Shown here one piece after another: positions 43,900 through 54,837 of a stretch of DNA of 64,000 nt (position 1 is the first letter of the stretch; every line of letters starts with the position of its first letter). Source of the DNA: Aestuariirhabdus haliotis (GTDB taxonomy: Bacteria > Pseudomonadota > Gammaproteobacteria > Pseudomonadales > Aestuariirhabdaceae). The stretch is taken from contig NZ_JAKSDZ010000001.1 in NCBI RefSeq assembly GCF_023509475.1, forward strand, positions 62,001 through 126,000, read 5' to 3'. Both the position numbers and the translations under genes were made by a program. Under the pieces are notes generated by a model. The model was not told where the DNA came from, ran no database searches, and saw only the letters and a program-made list of their open reading frames with translations.

Positions 43900-46800
43900 C
43901 TGCGTTCAATAGTTTGTTGATAGTGGCCAGCAGATCGGCCTCCTGGAACGGTTTACCCAGATATTCCTCGACGCCCAATGAGAAAGCTCGTTCACGGTGT
44001 TTTTCACCGGTACGTGAGGTGATCATAATGATCGGAATATCGTGTAAACGGCTATCGTTCTTGACCGTACTTGCTACTTCAAAACCATCCATCCGTGGCA
44101 TTTCGATATCCAGCAACATAACGTCCGGCTTCTTGTCCTGAAGCTGGGAAACCGCATCCATACCATCTTTGGCGAGCAGTACATCAAAGCCCTGGCGCTC
44201 CAGCAGTCGAGATGTCACTTTTCTCACTGTCACCGAGTCATCCACTACCATAACCATTGGCTGACGATCTTCTTCAATCGCTTCTGCCACCGTTGCAGCC
44301 TCGGGCTCAACATCAATGGTGACACCCATCGGCAAGGCCTGGTGGGCAAAGCTACTACGAATCATGGCCACCAGGTCGAGAATGATCACCACGCGACCGT
44401 CTCCGAGAATAGTCGCGCCTGACACACCGTCCACACCCGCAAACTGGGAACCCATCGACTTAACGACAATTTCACGGCTACCCGCCAAGGAATCAACCTG
44501 CAGGGCAACGGAGTGTTCTGCACCACGTGTCAGCAACACCGGCAACGGCGTAGTGACGCCTTCCATTGAAGGCTGGGGACGCTGCTTCATCACTTCACCC
44601 AGGTATTTCACCTGATAGCCTTGCCCGGCATAGTCAAATTCGAGATTGGGATCGTTGTAGTAAGCCTCAAGCTCATAAGGGCTGATCCGCAATACACCTT
44701 CGATGGTATTCAGCGGAATGGCATACAGGTCATCACCCATATACACCATCAGGGCCCGGTTGACTGATACAGTAAACGGCAATCGGACCACAAAGGTACT
44801 GCCTTCGCCCGGGGTGGAGTGAATCATGACACTACCACCAAGCTGTTTGATCTCCGAGTGGACAACGTCCATACCCACACCACGTCCTGAGATCTGAGTC
44901 ACTTCCTTGGCCGTCGAGAAACCCGCTTGCAGAATAAACTGCATCACTTCGTGATCGGTCAGGCTGGAATCGTTATCCATCAAACCCCGTTCAATCGCCT
45001 TTTTGCGCACCGCGTCCAGATTGACCCCTTGGCCATCATCACTCAAGCGCAATACCACATCTCCACCCTCACGGGAGAAAGCGATACGAATATTACCAGT
45101 TGCCGACTTGCCCACCTGCTTACGGGTGTCAGCATCCGCTTCAATACCGTGGTCGATCGCGTTACGTAACATGTGTTCCAGTGGGGCAACCATGCGTTCC
45201 ATAACCGTACGGTCCATCTGCCCTTCGGCGTTGAGAACCTGAAGGTCGACCCGCTTGCCCAGCTCTCCGGATACCTGGCGAACAATGCGTCGCAAACGCG
45301 GCATCATGCGGCTAAAGGGCACCATACGAGTATGCATCAAGCCTTCTTGCAGCTCCGTATTGATACGGGCCTGCTGCAGCAGCAGGGTTTCCGTGTCACG
45401 CGCCTTGTTGGAAAGGCCATCCTTGATGTCCATCAAATCGGTTGCGGATTCCACAAGCGAACGGGACAACTGGGCCAATTCCGAATACTGGTCCATTTCC
45501 AGGGGGTCAAATTCAAGATCCCGTACCCCGCTTTCGACCTCATGGCGAGAGATGATCTGGGTCTGGGTCTCGATATCGAGACGCCTTAGCTGCTCACGCA
45601 CCCGATTGATGGTCGAATCCATCTCATCCAATGTGTAACCAAAATCGTTGACCTGCTGCTCGATGCGACCTCGCGAGATACTGGTTTCGCCCGCCAGGTT
45701 GACGAGGCTTTCCAAGACATCCGCAGAGATTTTAACCATCTCCTGTGGCATACGGCGAGGTTGTTTGAGTGCCTCGGCGGCACCCACCACAGCCGGTGCA
45801 TCTTCCGCTTTTTTATCACTTTCACGAGGAGCGAAGGGAACAACTTCCCCCCCTTCTTCCTTAGCAGGCTTAGCTTCATCTGACGCTTTCGGGCTGGCGG
45901 GCTCGGCTTTAGTCGGTTCCGCAGCCGGTTCCTCGGTTGCCGTCTCTGGCACTGGCTCCGAAACAGGTTCATCACCCTGAACCTGACCCCGGATGTTTTC
46001 CAGATGCTTGAAGACAATATCCTGACGGCCTAGCACGTCATCCAACAACCCTTCCGGTAAGGCGTCGAGGTTTTGTTGGGCCTTGGTAACCAGCATTTCA
46101 AAATCGTGGGTAAAATCACCCAGGTGCTTGATGGAGGCCATGCGAGCGCCCCCTTTCAGAGTATGCAGATGGCGCATCAACTCGGCGGCGGCGTCTTCAT
46201 CCTGGGGCGCCTTGCTCCAGGCTTCGCAACTCTGCTCGATGCCTTCCTGAAGGTCCGCGGCCTCTTCCAGGAAAATCTCCAGAATATCCGCATCCATCTC
46301 GTTCAGATCGAGACGATCGAACTCTACAGCACCGGAGGAGCCCTGTAACTCGTTGTCACTGTCGCCAATATCTGGCTGTTCAACCTCAGCGGTTGCTTGC
46401 TCGGTGAGTTCAGGGGCGGCTGATGTCTCTGGCTCGCTTTCAACAGGTGTTTCGTTCGGACTATCCAGCTGCACGCCCGCTTCCGGGTTTGCCCGATACC
46501 GGCTGATCGCTGCAATCAACTGATTGGCAGGTACGCAGCCACCGCTGGCGGCAATATCATCCACCTGATCCGCCAAACGATCGTGGCATGCCTGAATCAA
46601 TTCACTTAACGGGGCAGAGGGTTCGTAGCGACCGTTGCCCAGACCTTCATAGAGGAATTCGAGTTCATGACTGAGGTCACCTATGGGACTGATACCTGCC
46701 ATCCGAGCGCCACCCTTAAGGGTATGCAGGTCTCGTTGTAACTGATCAAGTTCTGCTTTTTGACCGCTGTCCTCTAACCAGTTTTGTAAGGAAGCGGCGG

Positions 46801-49800
46801 TCCGGTCCATGATCTCCGTCGCTTCTTCGAGGAAAATCTCCACCATTTCCGGATCGGCGTCAAAGGCGACTGGTAGCTCCTCTTCAACCACCTGAGCGAC
46901 AGGGCCAGAATTCGGCTCTTCTGAATCCTCTACTTCGGCTACCGGTAACTCCGCGTCGACAGCCACAACGTTTTCCTGATCATCGTTGTCAGTACTTCCG
47001 GCAAACTGGTCCTGCAAGGACTCCAGTGGCTCGATGCTATCGAGCTCTATTTCTTCATCAACAGCCCCGGTCGGCTCTTGATCAATGTCGACCAAACCCA
47101 GTACATCGGTTGCCGGGTCGGCATCGAGTTCAATTTCTTCAACCTCTTCGATGTCTTCGATATCGTCGGAACCATCAAGCTCCCAAACGCTATCATTGAC
47201 CTGTTCTAAACCATCACCAGGAAGTTTGCCGATAACTTCGACTTCTTCAATCTCTTGGACCTCTTCCAGATCTTCAAGATTGAGCACCTCATCAGAAAGA
47301 TCATCCGAGAGATCAACGTCTGGAAGTTCAGCCGGCTCGCCAACCAACTCTACCTCTTCAAGTTCAAGAGACCCGTCGCCAACTTGCACATCGATAATGC
47401 TGGTATCAGCATCCGGCTCAATCGGTGAAGTCTGTACGAGGTTTTCCAGGCGTTCTATCAATTCAGGCTTGGCAACCACATCTTGCTGAGCGGCCATGCT
47501 ATCAAGCATATTGATCAGCGCCCAATGGGCTTCATCCAGAAGCTCCGTGACCGCCTGGGTTGCCTGTATGCGTTTATGCACCAGCCCATCATAGGCCGCT
47601 TTCAATGCTTCGCAAAGATCGGATATTGGCGATAAATCGGCCATCAGCGCGCCGCGAGCCAAGGTTTCCAACTCCTTGATCAGGGCCTGATACTCGGCGT
47701 CATCACGACACTCCGGCATCCACTTGGGTAGCCACTCTGCAGTGTCCAGAAGCAGGTTCATGCCATCGGACAGAAACACGATAAGCGCCTGGGTATCACG
47801 ACCACTGGCTTCATCTTCTTCCCGTTTGGCCGCTAGATAGCGCTCATGCAAGTCGTGTAAATCTTGGCAATATTGCTCAGATTCCGGGATCTCTAGTGGT
47901 TCGGTGACGCTCAGGCGAGTAAGTGATTGCCTGACCAATGACGTACCTTGTTCCAACGCGTCGACAACTTCGCCGTCAGCTTTTAACAGGTTTCCGCGCA
48001 GCTCCTTAATCAGCTTTTCCAGCGGCGTTACCAATTCGGCGACGGCTTTGATTCCTGCCATATGTGCGCTGCCTTTCAAGGTATGCAGTGCACGTTGCAG
48101 CTCTTCACTGATGGAAATCGGGTGCTGCTTTAATCTGAAATGCTCAACGAACGCATCGGCCGCCTGCAGATGGGTCTCTGCTTCGGTGGCGAAAATTTCG
48201 AGCAAGGCCGCGTCAGAGTCATCATCTTCAGGCTGAACTTCGGGCACATCAGAGGCAAGCGAGGGTTCAGGAATTCCGGCAACCGTTTCTGCCGGCTCTG
48301 AAGTTAATTCTATAGCTTCATCCAGCGCCTCTCCTGCATCCTCATCGTTGTCGACCAGTTCCAGAGAGGCCAGTTCGGGCTCGCTATCGCTGACCGTATC
48401 AGCGGTATCGATGGCTGCAGTTTCTGTTTCCTCAGCTGCAGGGACCTGCCAGGATTCACCCTTGGAATACGCCTCTGCTTCGCTCGTGTAGAGCCTAACC
48501 TGTTCGGTTTCTTGCTGAGCCTTGTTTTCGAAATCTTTGATAAGCTCCGGAATCAACTGACGAACATTTTCAATCAGATCAAACAAGGCATCATGAACGT
48601 TGATCGTTTGGTCGATAACCCGGTTCAACATATTTTCTATGGACCAGGCCAACTCGCCAATGACACTGGCACCCACCATACGGCCACTGCCTTTGAGGGT
48701 GTGAAAAGCACGACGGACTTCGGTCCGAGCATCGCCATCCTCGTGATTGGCCCGCCATTTGGGGAAAAATTCCGTTATGGTTTCATGAACTTCTTCGGCT
48801 TCCTCGATAAAGATTTCAAGCACTTCATCGTCGATAAGGTCGTCATCATCGTCTTCAACCTCAGCAACAGCCGGGGCCGCTTCGGGCGCTGGGTCTGATT
48901 CTGTCGTTGTTTCGGGCGCCGTATCGATGGCTTCTTCTAGCGCTTCAGCAGCACTCATTTCAGTGATCGATTCCGCTGCGACTTGCGGTTCGGCTTCGAC
49001 CGACGACTCAGACTCCTCACCGCTGAGGTCATCATCAAGCGGTGCAATATCACAACCCAGAGCCTGCAGGCTCTCATCAGCAACGTCGAGCAGCAACTCG
49101 GCTTGTTCAGCATGATCATCCGCTAAACGTTCCAGATAGTATTCGATACTGGCAATTACATCGGCCAGGGTATCGAGCACTGTCCACTCAGGAACATCCT
49201 TATTGGCGATTAGCTGTTCGCGAATATAGTTTGCACAAATGCCCAACTGGCGGGAGGCGCGCTGCAGGGGGATCATCGCTAATCCACCACGCACGGTGTC
49301 TAGAATCTGGGGAACATCTTCGAGTTCGCCATGATCCCACTTGGAACCGATAAACTGAACGATGGAGTCTTTGGCCTGTTCCAGCCCATTGCGTGCTTCA
49401 CGCACAACCACTTCGTGTACTTCACTAAGCTCGGTAGGTGGCATATGAGCACCCGAGCCAGCTTGACCGGTACCGGCGCCATCGCCGGCCATGCCAGAGA
49501 GCGTTGCTTCTACGAAGAGCAGCGATCCGGCCACATCCATCAACACCGCATCGTCGAGTTGACGATCACCATCGACAATCTCTTGCAGCACATCAAGCTG
49601 TTCCTGCAGCACTTTTCTCGGTGCACCCAAGCCCATCACGGCCATAGTGTCGGATATCTGTTTCAGAATCGGTAACTGAGGTGCCAGATTTTCCAGCTTG
49701 CCATCACCGCTGCGAACAAACAGGTCCAGGGCATCTTTGACCGCAACCAACTCTTCCGTCAATGCAGCCACCACGGAACCAATTGCCTCTCGGTCGGGGC

Positions 49801-50731
49801 CGGCCAATAGTTGACGCTGTTCGTCTACGGTAGCGTCGTCGGGTAAGGCATCATCGAGGCCAAATTTGTCCTTGATCTGGCGAATCCGAACGGTATCGTC
49901 ATCCGCCTTGGCAACATAATAAAGCAGGTTTTTCAGCAGTTCTTCGGACGCAGCTTCGTTGAGTGCTTCACTGCCTCCTTTCATGATCCGGCGGAATTCG
50001 CTATCAACCTGCCGTAGCAGATGACGAATACTGGTGCTCATAGGGATGGCACCATTGGCCAAACCATCAATCACCCCACCACAAACCCACCACAATTGGC
50101 CGATCGGAGTTTTCAGTAACAGGTGCTCCAGGCGACCAAACACCTTGGCCATATAACCGAGGTTTTCAGTAACATCTTTGTCGCGTAACAAACCAACCAA
50201 AGCAAACTGGTACATCTGACGCAGTTTGCTGATAAACGCTGTGAAGTTCTCACCGCTGAAACGCGCCAGAGCATTTACCGGCAGTTTGGGATTTCGATTC
50301 TTGAGATTGGGTTTAAATAGCGACGTTTCGGATAACAGGCTGCCGCCACGCGCGGCACGCATGTCATTCAGCAATGGCATCAGGATAACGGGTAAATCAC
50401 GCCTTCCCGACTGGACACGCTCCAGATAAGCAGGCAACTGGAGGATCGCCTGCATCAATACCTGATAAGCCTCATTAGGATTGCTGACATGCCCATTCAT
50501 TATGGACTGGGCGAGCATCTCCATCTCTTCGGCGAGCAATGCAGCACCGTAGAATTCCACCATTTGCAAGGTTCCGTGAACCTGATGGATGTAGTTGAGA
50601 CAAAAACGTATGCGCGTACTGTCTTCCGGATTTTCGACAAAGGACTCCAGGGCCTGGCGCGCTTGCGTCAAGGTTTCCTGTATCTCGCCTTTGACCCAGT
50701 CAAGGGCGACGTAGTCGTGGTGATCAGCCAT
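43880..50731 (-). CDS. chpA: ChpA multi-Hpt chemosensory histidine kinase
   Basis: A 2283-residue CheA-type hybrid kinase controlling type IV pili. The N-terminal 450 residues are FimL-like with a QVHGTLQM site (His52). Hpt domains with intact HTLKG motifs lie near residues 676, 880, 1334 and 1521. Two similar segments have lost the His: LDTVRGG near 482 and LETLARG near 1021. Acidic linkers separate them. Then come the CheA dimer helices (about 1660-1730), the ATPase (HMLRNAIDHGIE near 1857, DDGQGV, GRGVGMDVV), a CheW domain (about 1980-2140) and a receiver with Asp near 2206. P. aeruginosa ChpA has a similar but longer set. It phosphorylates PilG and PilH. Confidence 0.95.
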   Translation of the reverse strand: MADHHDYVALDWVKGEIQETLTQARQALESFVENPEDSTRIRFCLNYIHQVHGTLQMVEFYGAALLAEEMEMLAQSIMNGHVSNPNEAYQVLMQAILQLPAYLERVQSGRRDLPVILMPLLNDMRAARGGSLLSETSLFKPNLKNRNPKLPVNALARFSGENFTAFISKLRQMYQFALVGLLRDKDVTENLGYMAKVFGRLEHLLLKTPIGQLWWVCGGVIDGLANGAIPMSTSIRHLLRQVDSEFRRIMKGGSEALNEAASEELLKNLLYYVAKADDDTVRIRQIKDKFGLDDALPDDATVDEQRQLLAGPDREAIGSVVAALTEELVAVKDALDLFVRSGDGKLENLAPQLPILKQISDTMAVMGLGAPRKVLQEQLDVLQEIVDGDRQLDDAVLMDVAGSLLFVEATLSGMAGDGAGTGQAGSGAHMPPTELSEVHEVVVREARNGLEQAKDSIVQFIGSKWDHGELEDVPQILDTVRGGLAMIPLQRASRQLGICANYIREQLIANKDVPEWTVLDTLADVIASIEYYLERLADDHAEQAELLLDVADESLQALGCDIAPLDDDLSGEESESSVEAEPQVAAESITEMSAAEALEEAIDTAPETTTESDPAPEAAPAVAEVEDDDDDLIDDEVLEIFIEEAEEVHETITEFFPKWRANHEDGDARTEVRRAFHTLKGSGRMVGASVIGELAWSIENMLNRVIDQTINVHDALFDLIENVRQLIPELIKDFENKAQQETEQVRLYTSEAEAYSKGESWQVPAAEETETAAIDTADTVSDSEPELASLELVDNDEDAGEALDEAIELTSEPAETVAGIPEPSLASDVPEVQPEDDDSDAALLEIFATEAETHLQAADAFVEHFRLKQHPISISEELQRALHTLKGSAHMAGIKAVAELVTPLEKLIKELRGNLLKADGEVVDALEQGTSLVRQSLTRLSVTEPLEIPESEQYCQDLHDLHERYLAAKREEDEASGRDTQALIVFLSDGMNLLLDTAEWLPKWMPECRDDAEYQALIKELETLARGALMADLSPISDLCEALKAAYDGLVHKRIQATQAVTELLDEAHWALINMLDSMAAQQDVVAKPELIERLENLVQTSPIEPDADTSIIDVQVGDGSLELEEVELVGEPAELPDVDLSDDLSDEVLNLEDLEEVQEIEEVEVIGKLPGDGLEQVNDSVWELDGSDDIEDIEEVEEIELDADPATDVLGLVDIDQEPTGAVDEEIELDSIEPLESLQDQFAGSTDNDDQENVVAVDAELPVAEVEDSEEPNSGPVAQVVEEELPVAFDADPEMVEIFLEEATEIMDRTAASLQNWLEDSGQKAELDQLQRDLHTLKGGARMAGISPIGDLSHELEFLYEGLGNGRYEPSAPLSELIQACHDRLADQVDDIAASGGCVPANQLIAAISRYRANPEAGVQLDSPNETPVESEPETSAAPELTEQATAEVEQPDIGDSDNELQGSSGAVEFDRLDLNEMDADILEIFLEEAADLQEGIEQSCEAWSKAPQDEDAAAELMRHLHTLKGGARMASIKHLGDFTHDFEMLVTKAQQNLDALPEGLLDDVLGRQDIVFKHLENIRGQVQGDEPVSEPVPETATEEPAAEPTKAEPASPKASDEAKPAKEEGGEVVPFAPRESDKKAEDAPAVVGAAEALKQPRRMPQEMVKISADVLESLVNLAGETSISRGRIEQQVNDFGYTLDEMDSTINRVREQLRRLDIETQTQIISRHEVESGVRDLEFDPLEMDQYSELAQLSRSLVESATDLMDIKDGLSNKARDTETLLLQQARINTELQEGLMHTRMVPFSRMMPRLRRIVRQVSGELGKRVDLQVLNAEGQMDRTVMERMVAPLEHMLRNAIDHGIEADADTRKQVGKSATGNIRIAFSREGGDVVLRLSDDGQGVNLDAVRKKAIERGLMDNDSSLTDHEVMQFILQAGFSTAKEVTQISGRGVGMDVVHSEIKQLGGSVMIHSTPGEGSTFVVRLPFTVSVNRALMVYMGDDLYAIPLNTIEGVLRISPYELEAYYNDPNLEFDYAGQGYQVKYLGEVMKQRPQPSMEGVTTPLPVLLTRGAEHSVALQVDSLAGSREIVVKSMGSQFAGVDGVSGATILGDGRVVIILDLVAMIRSSFAHQALPMGVTIDVEPEAATVAEAIEEDRQPMVMVVDDSVTVRKVTSRLLERQGFDVLLAKDGMDAVSQLQDKKPDVMLLDIEMPRMDGFEVASTVKNDSRLHDIPIIMITSRTGEKHRERAFSLGVEEYLGKPFQEADLLATINKLLNADEQSEH

Positions 50732-50753
50732 AGTTACTCCAGAGTCCTCTCAC

Positions 50754-51644
50754 TTATCCACTGACTCGTTTACGAAACGCCAAAGTCGCATTATCTTCTA
50801 CAGGCTCGAGATCAGGGTGACACCAGTCCACCACTTCTCCCAGCCCCACGACCAGTATGCCACCCGGTGCGAGACGCTCGGCCAGCCGGTTCAGGATCTC
50901 CTTACGTCGCCAGCGACGAAAATAGATCAGCAAATTCTGGCAATAGATTACATCCATGCCATACATCGGGGTTTTGCCCAATTCGAGAACGTTCACTTGC
51001 GAAAAGCAGACCCGGTCTCGTAACTCGGCAATAACTTGATACTGCCCCTTTTCATGCAAGGTAAAATATTGTGCGGCCCGCTCTCGGGACAAGGCTTCAA
51101 CTTTTCGTTCGGAAAAAATCCCCTGCCTCGCCTTAGCCAATGCCGGCACACTGATATCCGTTGCAGTGATACCAAAATAACAGCCGGTATCGCTCAGAGT
51201 ATCCTGAGCCAACATAGCCAACGAATAGGGTTCTTCGCCTGTTGAACAACCAACCGACCATAACTCAATGGTTTTGCCTTTGGTCGCTTGTTGAGAAAGA
51301 TGATCTCTAACCAGCTCAAACGATGCTGGATGACGGAAAAAGCTGGTTTCCTGAACCGTAAGACGATCCACCAGCAACACCCACTCCATGCCTCCGGGAG
51401 GGTGTTCGATCACCTGGTCGTAGTAATTCTGGTAATCACTCAAGCCGAGTTCACGCATACGCATACCCACACTCGTCTGTAAAAAGACTTTGCGCTGTTC
51501 GGTAATACGCATGCCGGTGCGATTCTCAAGCAAGGCTTGCCACTGCGCGAACTGGTGTTGATCCATATCCGGCAGTGACTGCATCGACCATTCTTTCGTC
51601 ATCATTTCTCGTGGGCCTGAGTCCCGGCCGCTCGCTAACGTCAT
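50754..51644 (-). CDS. pilK: CheR-type methyltransferase PilK
   Basis: A 296-residue SAM-dependent methyltransferase that methylates the receptor PilJ. CheR motifs are LTVQETSFFRHPASF, ELWSVGCSTGEEPYSLAMLA (SAM site), ATDIS and DVIYCQNLLIYF. The start is uncertain: ATG 51644 is used, but Met14, Met15 and Met21 are alternatives and none has a strong ribosome site. It lies between pilJ and chpA in the cluster, 12 bases after pilJ. Confidence 0.93.
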   Translation of the reverse strand: MTLASGRDSGPREMMTKEWSMQSLPDMDQHQFAQWQALLENRTGMRITEQRKVFLQTSVGMRMRELGLSDYQNYYDQVIEHPPGGMEWVLLVDRLTVQETSFFRHPASFELVRDHLSQQATKGKTIELWSVGCSTGEEPYSLAMLAQDTLSDTGCYFGITATDISVPALAKARQGIFSERKVEALSRERAAQYFTLHEKGQYQVIAELRDRVCFSQVNVLELGKTPMYGMDVIYCQNLLIYFRRWRRKEILNRLAERLAPGGILVVGLGEVVDWCHPDLEPVEDNATLAFRKRVSG

Positions 51645-51656
51645 CTGCTAGCCGCG

Positions 51657-53777
51657 TTAACCGATTGACTCGGTCTCCGGCAGCTTAAAGCCTGCTACGG
51701 ACTGGTGCATTTCCGAGGCCATTTCTGCCAGGTTACCGATCGAGTTCGCGGTTGCGGTGGTACCGGCCGAGGTCTGCGAAGTAATCTCCTGGATAACGTT
51801 CATGGTGTTGGAAATGTGACCGGCAGACGAAGCCTGCTGGCGTGCCGCGTTAGAGATGTTCTGGATCAATTCCGCCAAACTCTGGGATACTTTTTCGATC
51901 TCTTCCAGTGCCACACCAGCATCCTGTGCCAGGTGAGCTCCTTTAACTACCTCAGAGGTTGTGTGTTCCATCGAGATAACGGCTTCGTTCGTATCCGCCT
52001 GGATCGTTTTAACCAGTGCTTCAATCTGCTTGGTTGCCGCAGAAGAACGTTCCGCCAGTCGCTGTACCTCGTCCGCTACCACGGCGAAGCCTCGACCCGC
52101 GTCACCTGCCATAGAGGCCTGGATTGCCGCGTTCAATGCCAGAATGTTGGTTTGGTCGGCGATGTCGTTGATCAAGGATACGATATCCCCGATCTCCTGG
52201 GATGATTCACCCAATCGCTTGATTCGCTTGGAGGTATCCTGGATCTGTTCACGGATAGTATCCATGCCCGAGATCGTATTCTGCACAACCTCGTTACCCT
52301 TGTTGGCAATGGATACCGAACGTTCCGCTACCGATGCGGACTCAGAGGCGTTTGCAGATACCTGGTCGATGGACACCGCCATCTCGTTTACCGCCGCCGA
52401 TGCTCCGGCAATCTCTTGCGCCTGGTGTTCGGAAGCTTCGGCCAGATGCATGGCTGTTGCCTGTGTTTCCTGGGCTGCAGATGCCACCTGTACCGCCGTT
52501 TCGTTGATGGTGGTTACCAGCGCTCGAAGCTGCTCGATAGAGTAGTTGATGGAGTCAGCAATCGCACCTGTAAAGTCCTCGGTTACCGTCGCTGATACCG
52601 TTAAGTCACCATCCGCAAGATCTGCCAGTTCATCCAGCAGTCGCATGATAGCGGCCTGGTTCGACTCGTTGGCCTCGGCAGTTTCTTCCAGTCGCTTACG
52701 CGTATCACCCACGGTGCTAACACCGATCAAGACAATCGACGCTACTGCTATAAGACCGAACAGAATAGCGGTTTCAATTGACCAGAAGCGATCGCCTTCC
52801 ATGGTCTCGAAAATTTCCGCCAGTACAGAGGTTTGCAACAACAGGGTCTGGGTCAGGTTAAAGATCTGGTCAGAAGCTTCACGCACCTGAAACAGTTCTG
52901 GGGACGTTTCCAGAATCTCATCCACACTACCACTTACGAATTCAAACAGGTCAGCGATTTCGCTCAGTCGATCCAGTACATCTTCATCGGTCACCTGGCT
53001 GATACGCATCGCCGAGTTACCTTCGATCATACCGTTCAGGACGCGACCGAACAGGCCGGCGTCACGACCAAAACTATCAGCCGCCATCACAGAGTCTTCG
53101 GTACCTTCCAGAACCCGGTTAACACTACCTACGATCCGCTCGGCGAGCCATGACTGACGCTGGGCAATCGCTACCTGATCGGCAGGAGCACCGACCTCAA
53201 GCAGGATTTCAACCACTTCATCGTATTCAACCTGCAGCTGGGGAATGGTTTCTGCCAGGGATTCGGCCACTTCGTGCAGCGCGATTACCGTTTCCTCACT
53301 AACCAGGATGGCATCGGCCGCTTTCTTGGTACGATTCCAGGTCTGGGTCAGTTCGGCGAGTTTCTCATCGGCTCGAACAGATTCCATCTCGGCGAGCATC
53401 GGATGAGTAAAGGCTGTCATACTACCAGCCTCTGCGGATTCACCCTCGACTGCTTCTGCAGCTTCGACTTCGCCGCCACCCATCATGGCTTCGGAACCGT
53501 TTTGCATCATGTCATAACGGAACTGAAACGCATCACGCGCTGCCTGCAAAAGACCGAAGGCCTCTTCGTTACCGGCCGCCGACTCCAACGAGTTCTTTGC
53601 GATCTGCTGGGAAAGGACCCGCATCTCACCAGCGTGGGCGATAAATTCCTTATCGTAAGTCGCTTGCTGGTTTACGTACCAGAAGTTGCCAATCATCCCC
53701 ACCAAAGACAGTACCAGTACAACGAACATAATCGCTGAGAGCCGGTTAGTCTGCACACCTGAAATATTAGCCTTCAT
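51657..53777 (-). CDS. pilJ: methyl-accepting chemotaxis protein PilJ
   Basis: A 706-residue receptor. The first membrane helix is near residues 14-36 ([21 protein letters not shown]), the second near 330-356. Between them is a large periplasmic region with a PilJ-type N-terminal domain. A HAMP-like segment and the cytoplasmic signalling hairpin follow, with the tip region [17 protein letters not shown] and EVQRLAERS near 545-580. It has no C-terminal CheR/CheB tether. PilJ senses pilus retraction and phosphorelay through PilI-ChpA. The ribosome site is GGAGG. Confidence 0.95.
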   Translation of the reverse strand: MKANISGVQTNRLSAIMFVVLVLSLVGMIGNFWYVNQQATYDKEFIAHAGEMRVLSQQIAKNSLESAAGNEEAFGLLQAARDAFQFRYDMMQNGSEAMMGGGEVEAAEAVEGESAEAGSMTAFTHPMLAEMESVRADEKLAELTQTWNRTKKAADAILVSEETVIALHEVAESLAETIPQLQVEYDEVVEILLEVGAPADQVAIAQRQSWLAERIVGSVNRVLEGTEDSVMAADSFGRDAGLFGRVLNGMIEGNSAMRISQVTDEDVLDRLSEIADLFEFVSGSVDEILETSPELFQVREASDQIFNLTQTLLLQTSVLAEIFETMEGDRFWSIETAILFGLIAVASIVLIGVSTVGDTRKRLEETAEANESNQAAIMRLLDELADLADGDLTVSATVTEDFTGAIADSINYSIEQLRALVTTINETAVQVASAAQETQATAMHLAEASEHQAQEIAGASAAVNEMAVSIDQVSANASESASVAERSVSIANKGNEVVQNTISGMDTIREQIQDTSKRIKRLGESSQEIGDIVSLINDIADQTNILALNAAIQASMAGDAGRGFAVVADEVQRLAERSSAATKQIEALVKTIQADTNEAVISMEHTTSEVVKGAHLAQDAGVALEEIEKVSQSLAELIQNISNAARQQASSAGHISNTMNVIQEITSQTSAGTTATANSIGNLAEMASEMHQSVAGFKLPETESIG

Positions 53778-53838
53778 TTTTTGCGGGCCTCCACTATGGC
53801 CTTTTTTTCGCTCTGCCCTTTAAGGGCCTTTACAACAC

Positions 53839-54390
53839 CTAGACAGCAACCCGCATAAAATCGGGATGCTGCGCCAAGGAAAATAAACTGAAAACCTGCC
53901 ATTCGTGCTCGCGGCTATATACACCACTGACGAAAGGCTTGATCGACGAAGCGATATCGTCTGGAAGCTGATCACTGAACGTTTCTGAGACGAAGTGCTG
54001 CATTCCCATCACCTCGTCTACCACCAAACCACTGAAGATCTCTTCATGATCAACGACAAGAACGCGCCGCTGGGCGCGCCTTGCACTCAGGGGATTACCA
54101 AGAAAATCCCCCAGATCCATAATGGGTAAGAGTCGCCCCCGGACATTGGAAATACCCTTAACCCAGCTCTTTACACCGGGTAGCTGGGTATAGCCAGGGA
54201 CCGTAAGGATTTCTGCTACCTCTCCCAGTGGCGCAACATAGCGTTGCCCGCCCAGACGAAAACCGATGCCACTCCAGTACGTTTTGAGCTCCACCTGAGA
54301 TGGCAAACCCAACGCATGACGATGACTTCGAGCCGCCATATCTTGCAGCAGCTCAAACGGGGTCAAGGCCTTATCCTGCTTATTAGCCAT
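53839..54390 (-). CDS. pilI: CheW-like coupling protein PilI
   Basis: A 183-residue CheW-domain protein that couples PilJ to ChpA. The segment GFRLGGQRYVAPLGEVAEILTV, VKGISNVRGRLLPIMDL and VLVVDHEEIFSGLVVDEV are standard CheW parts. It lies in the order pilG-pilH-pilI-pilJ-pilK and is 18 bases downstream of pilH. Confidence 0.94.
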   Translation of the reverse strand: MANKQDKALTPFELLQDMAARSHRHALGLPSQVELKTYWSGIGFRLGGQRYVAPLGEVAEILTVPGYTQLPGVKSWVKGISNVRGRLLPIMDLGDFLGNPLSARRAQRRVLVVDHEEIFSGLVVDEVMGMQHFVSETFSDQLPDDIASSIKPFVSGVYSREHEWQVFSLFSLAQHPDFMRVAV

Positions 54391-54407
54391 GCCGCAACCA
54401 AATCAGA

Positions 54408-54770
54408 TCAGGAAAGAACGCTTTGCAGCGTCTTCATCAAGACGGCCTCATCGATCGGCTTGGTCAGGTAATCCTTCGCACCCTGTCGACGACCCCAAAC
54501 CTTATCGGTTTCCTGATCCTTGGTAGTAACGATAATCACCGGTATATGGGAAGTACCCGGATCCTTACTTAACTGGCGTGTCGCCTGAAAGCCATTAAGA
54601 CCAGGCATCACGATATCCATCAAAACGGCATCCGGTTTCTGGTCTTTGGCAAGCGCGACGCCATCAGCGCCGTTATCAGCCTTCAGCACTTCGTGGCCAT
54701 TCTTTTCGAGCATGCCCTGCAATTTCAACGTTTCCGTTGGCGAGTCATCGACAATTAGTACTCGAGCCAT
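54408..54770 (-). CDS. pilH: response regulator PilH
   Basis: A 120-residue single receiver domain. The phospho-acceptor is Asp52 (VLMDIVMPGLNG), with the acidic pair in VLIVDDSPTE and the Lys in YLTKPID. PilH acts against PilG by promoting PilU-related retraction or draining phosphate. ATG 54770 is chosen because GGGGGA lies 5 bases upstream; an ATG four codons earlier would include that site. Confidence 0.94.
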   Translation of the reverse strand: MARVLIVDDSPTETLKLQGMLEKNGHEVLKADNGADGVALAKDQKPDAVLMDIVMPGLNGFQATRQLSKDPGTSHIPVIIVTTKDQETDKVWGRRQGAKDYLTKPIDEAVLMKTLQSVLS

Positions 54771-54837
54771 TTTTTCCCCCATCTACATCATATTCATTAA
54801 CCGGTCGTCGTGCGGCCAGTTACCAAGTTACATTATG

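Noticed and set aside
43880-50731. Repeated HTLKG-type segments as DNA repeats
   Set aside because: They are protein-level Hpt domain copies with diverged DNA, not nucleotide repeats or a CRISPR-like array.
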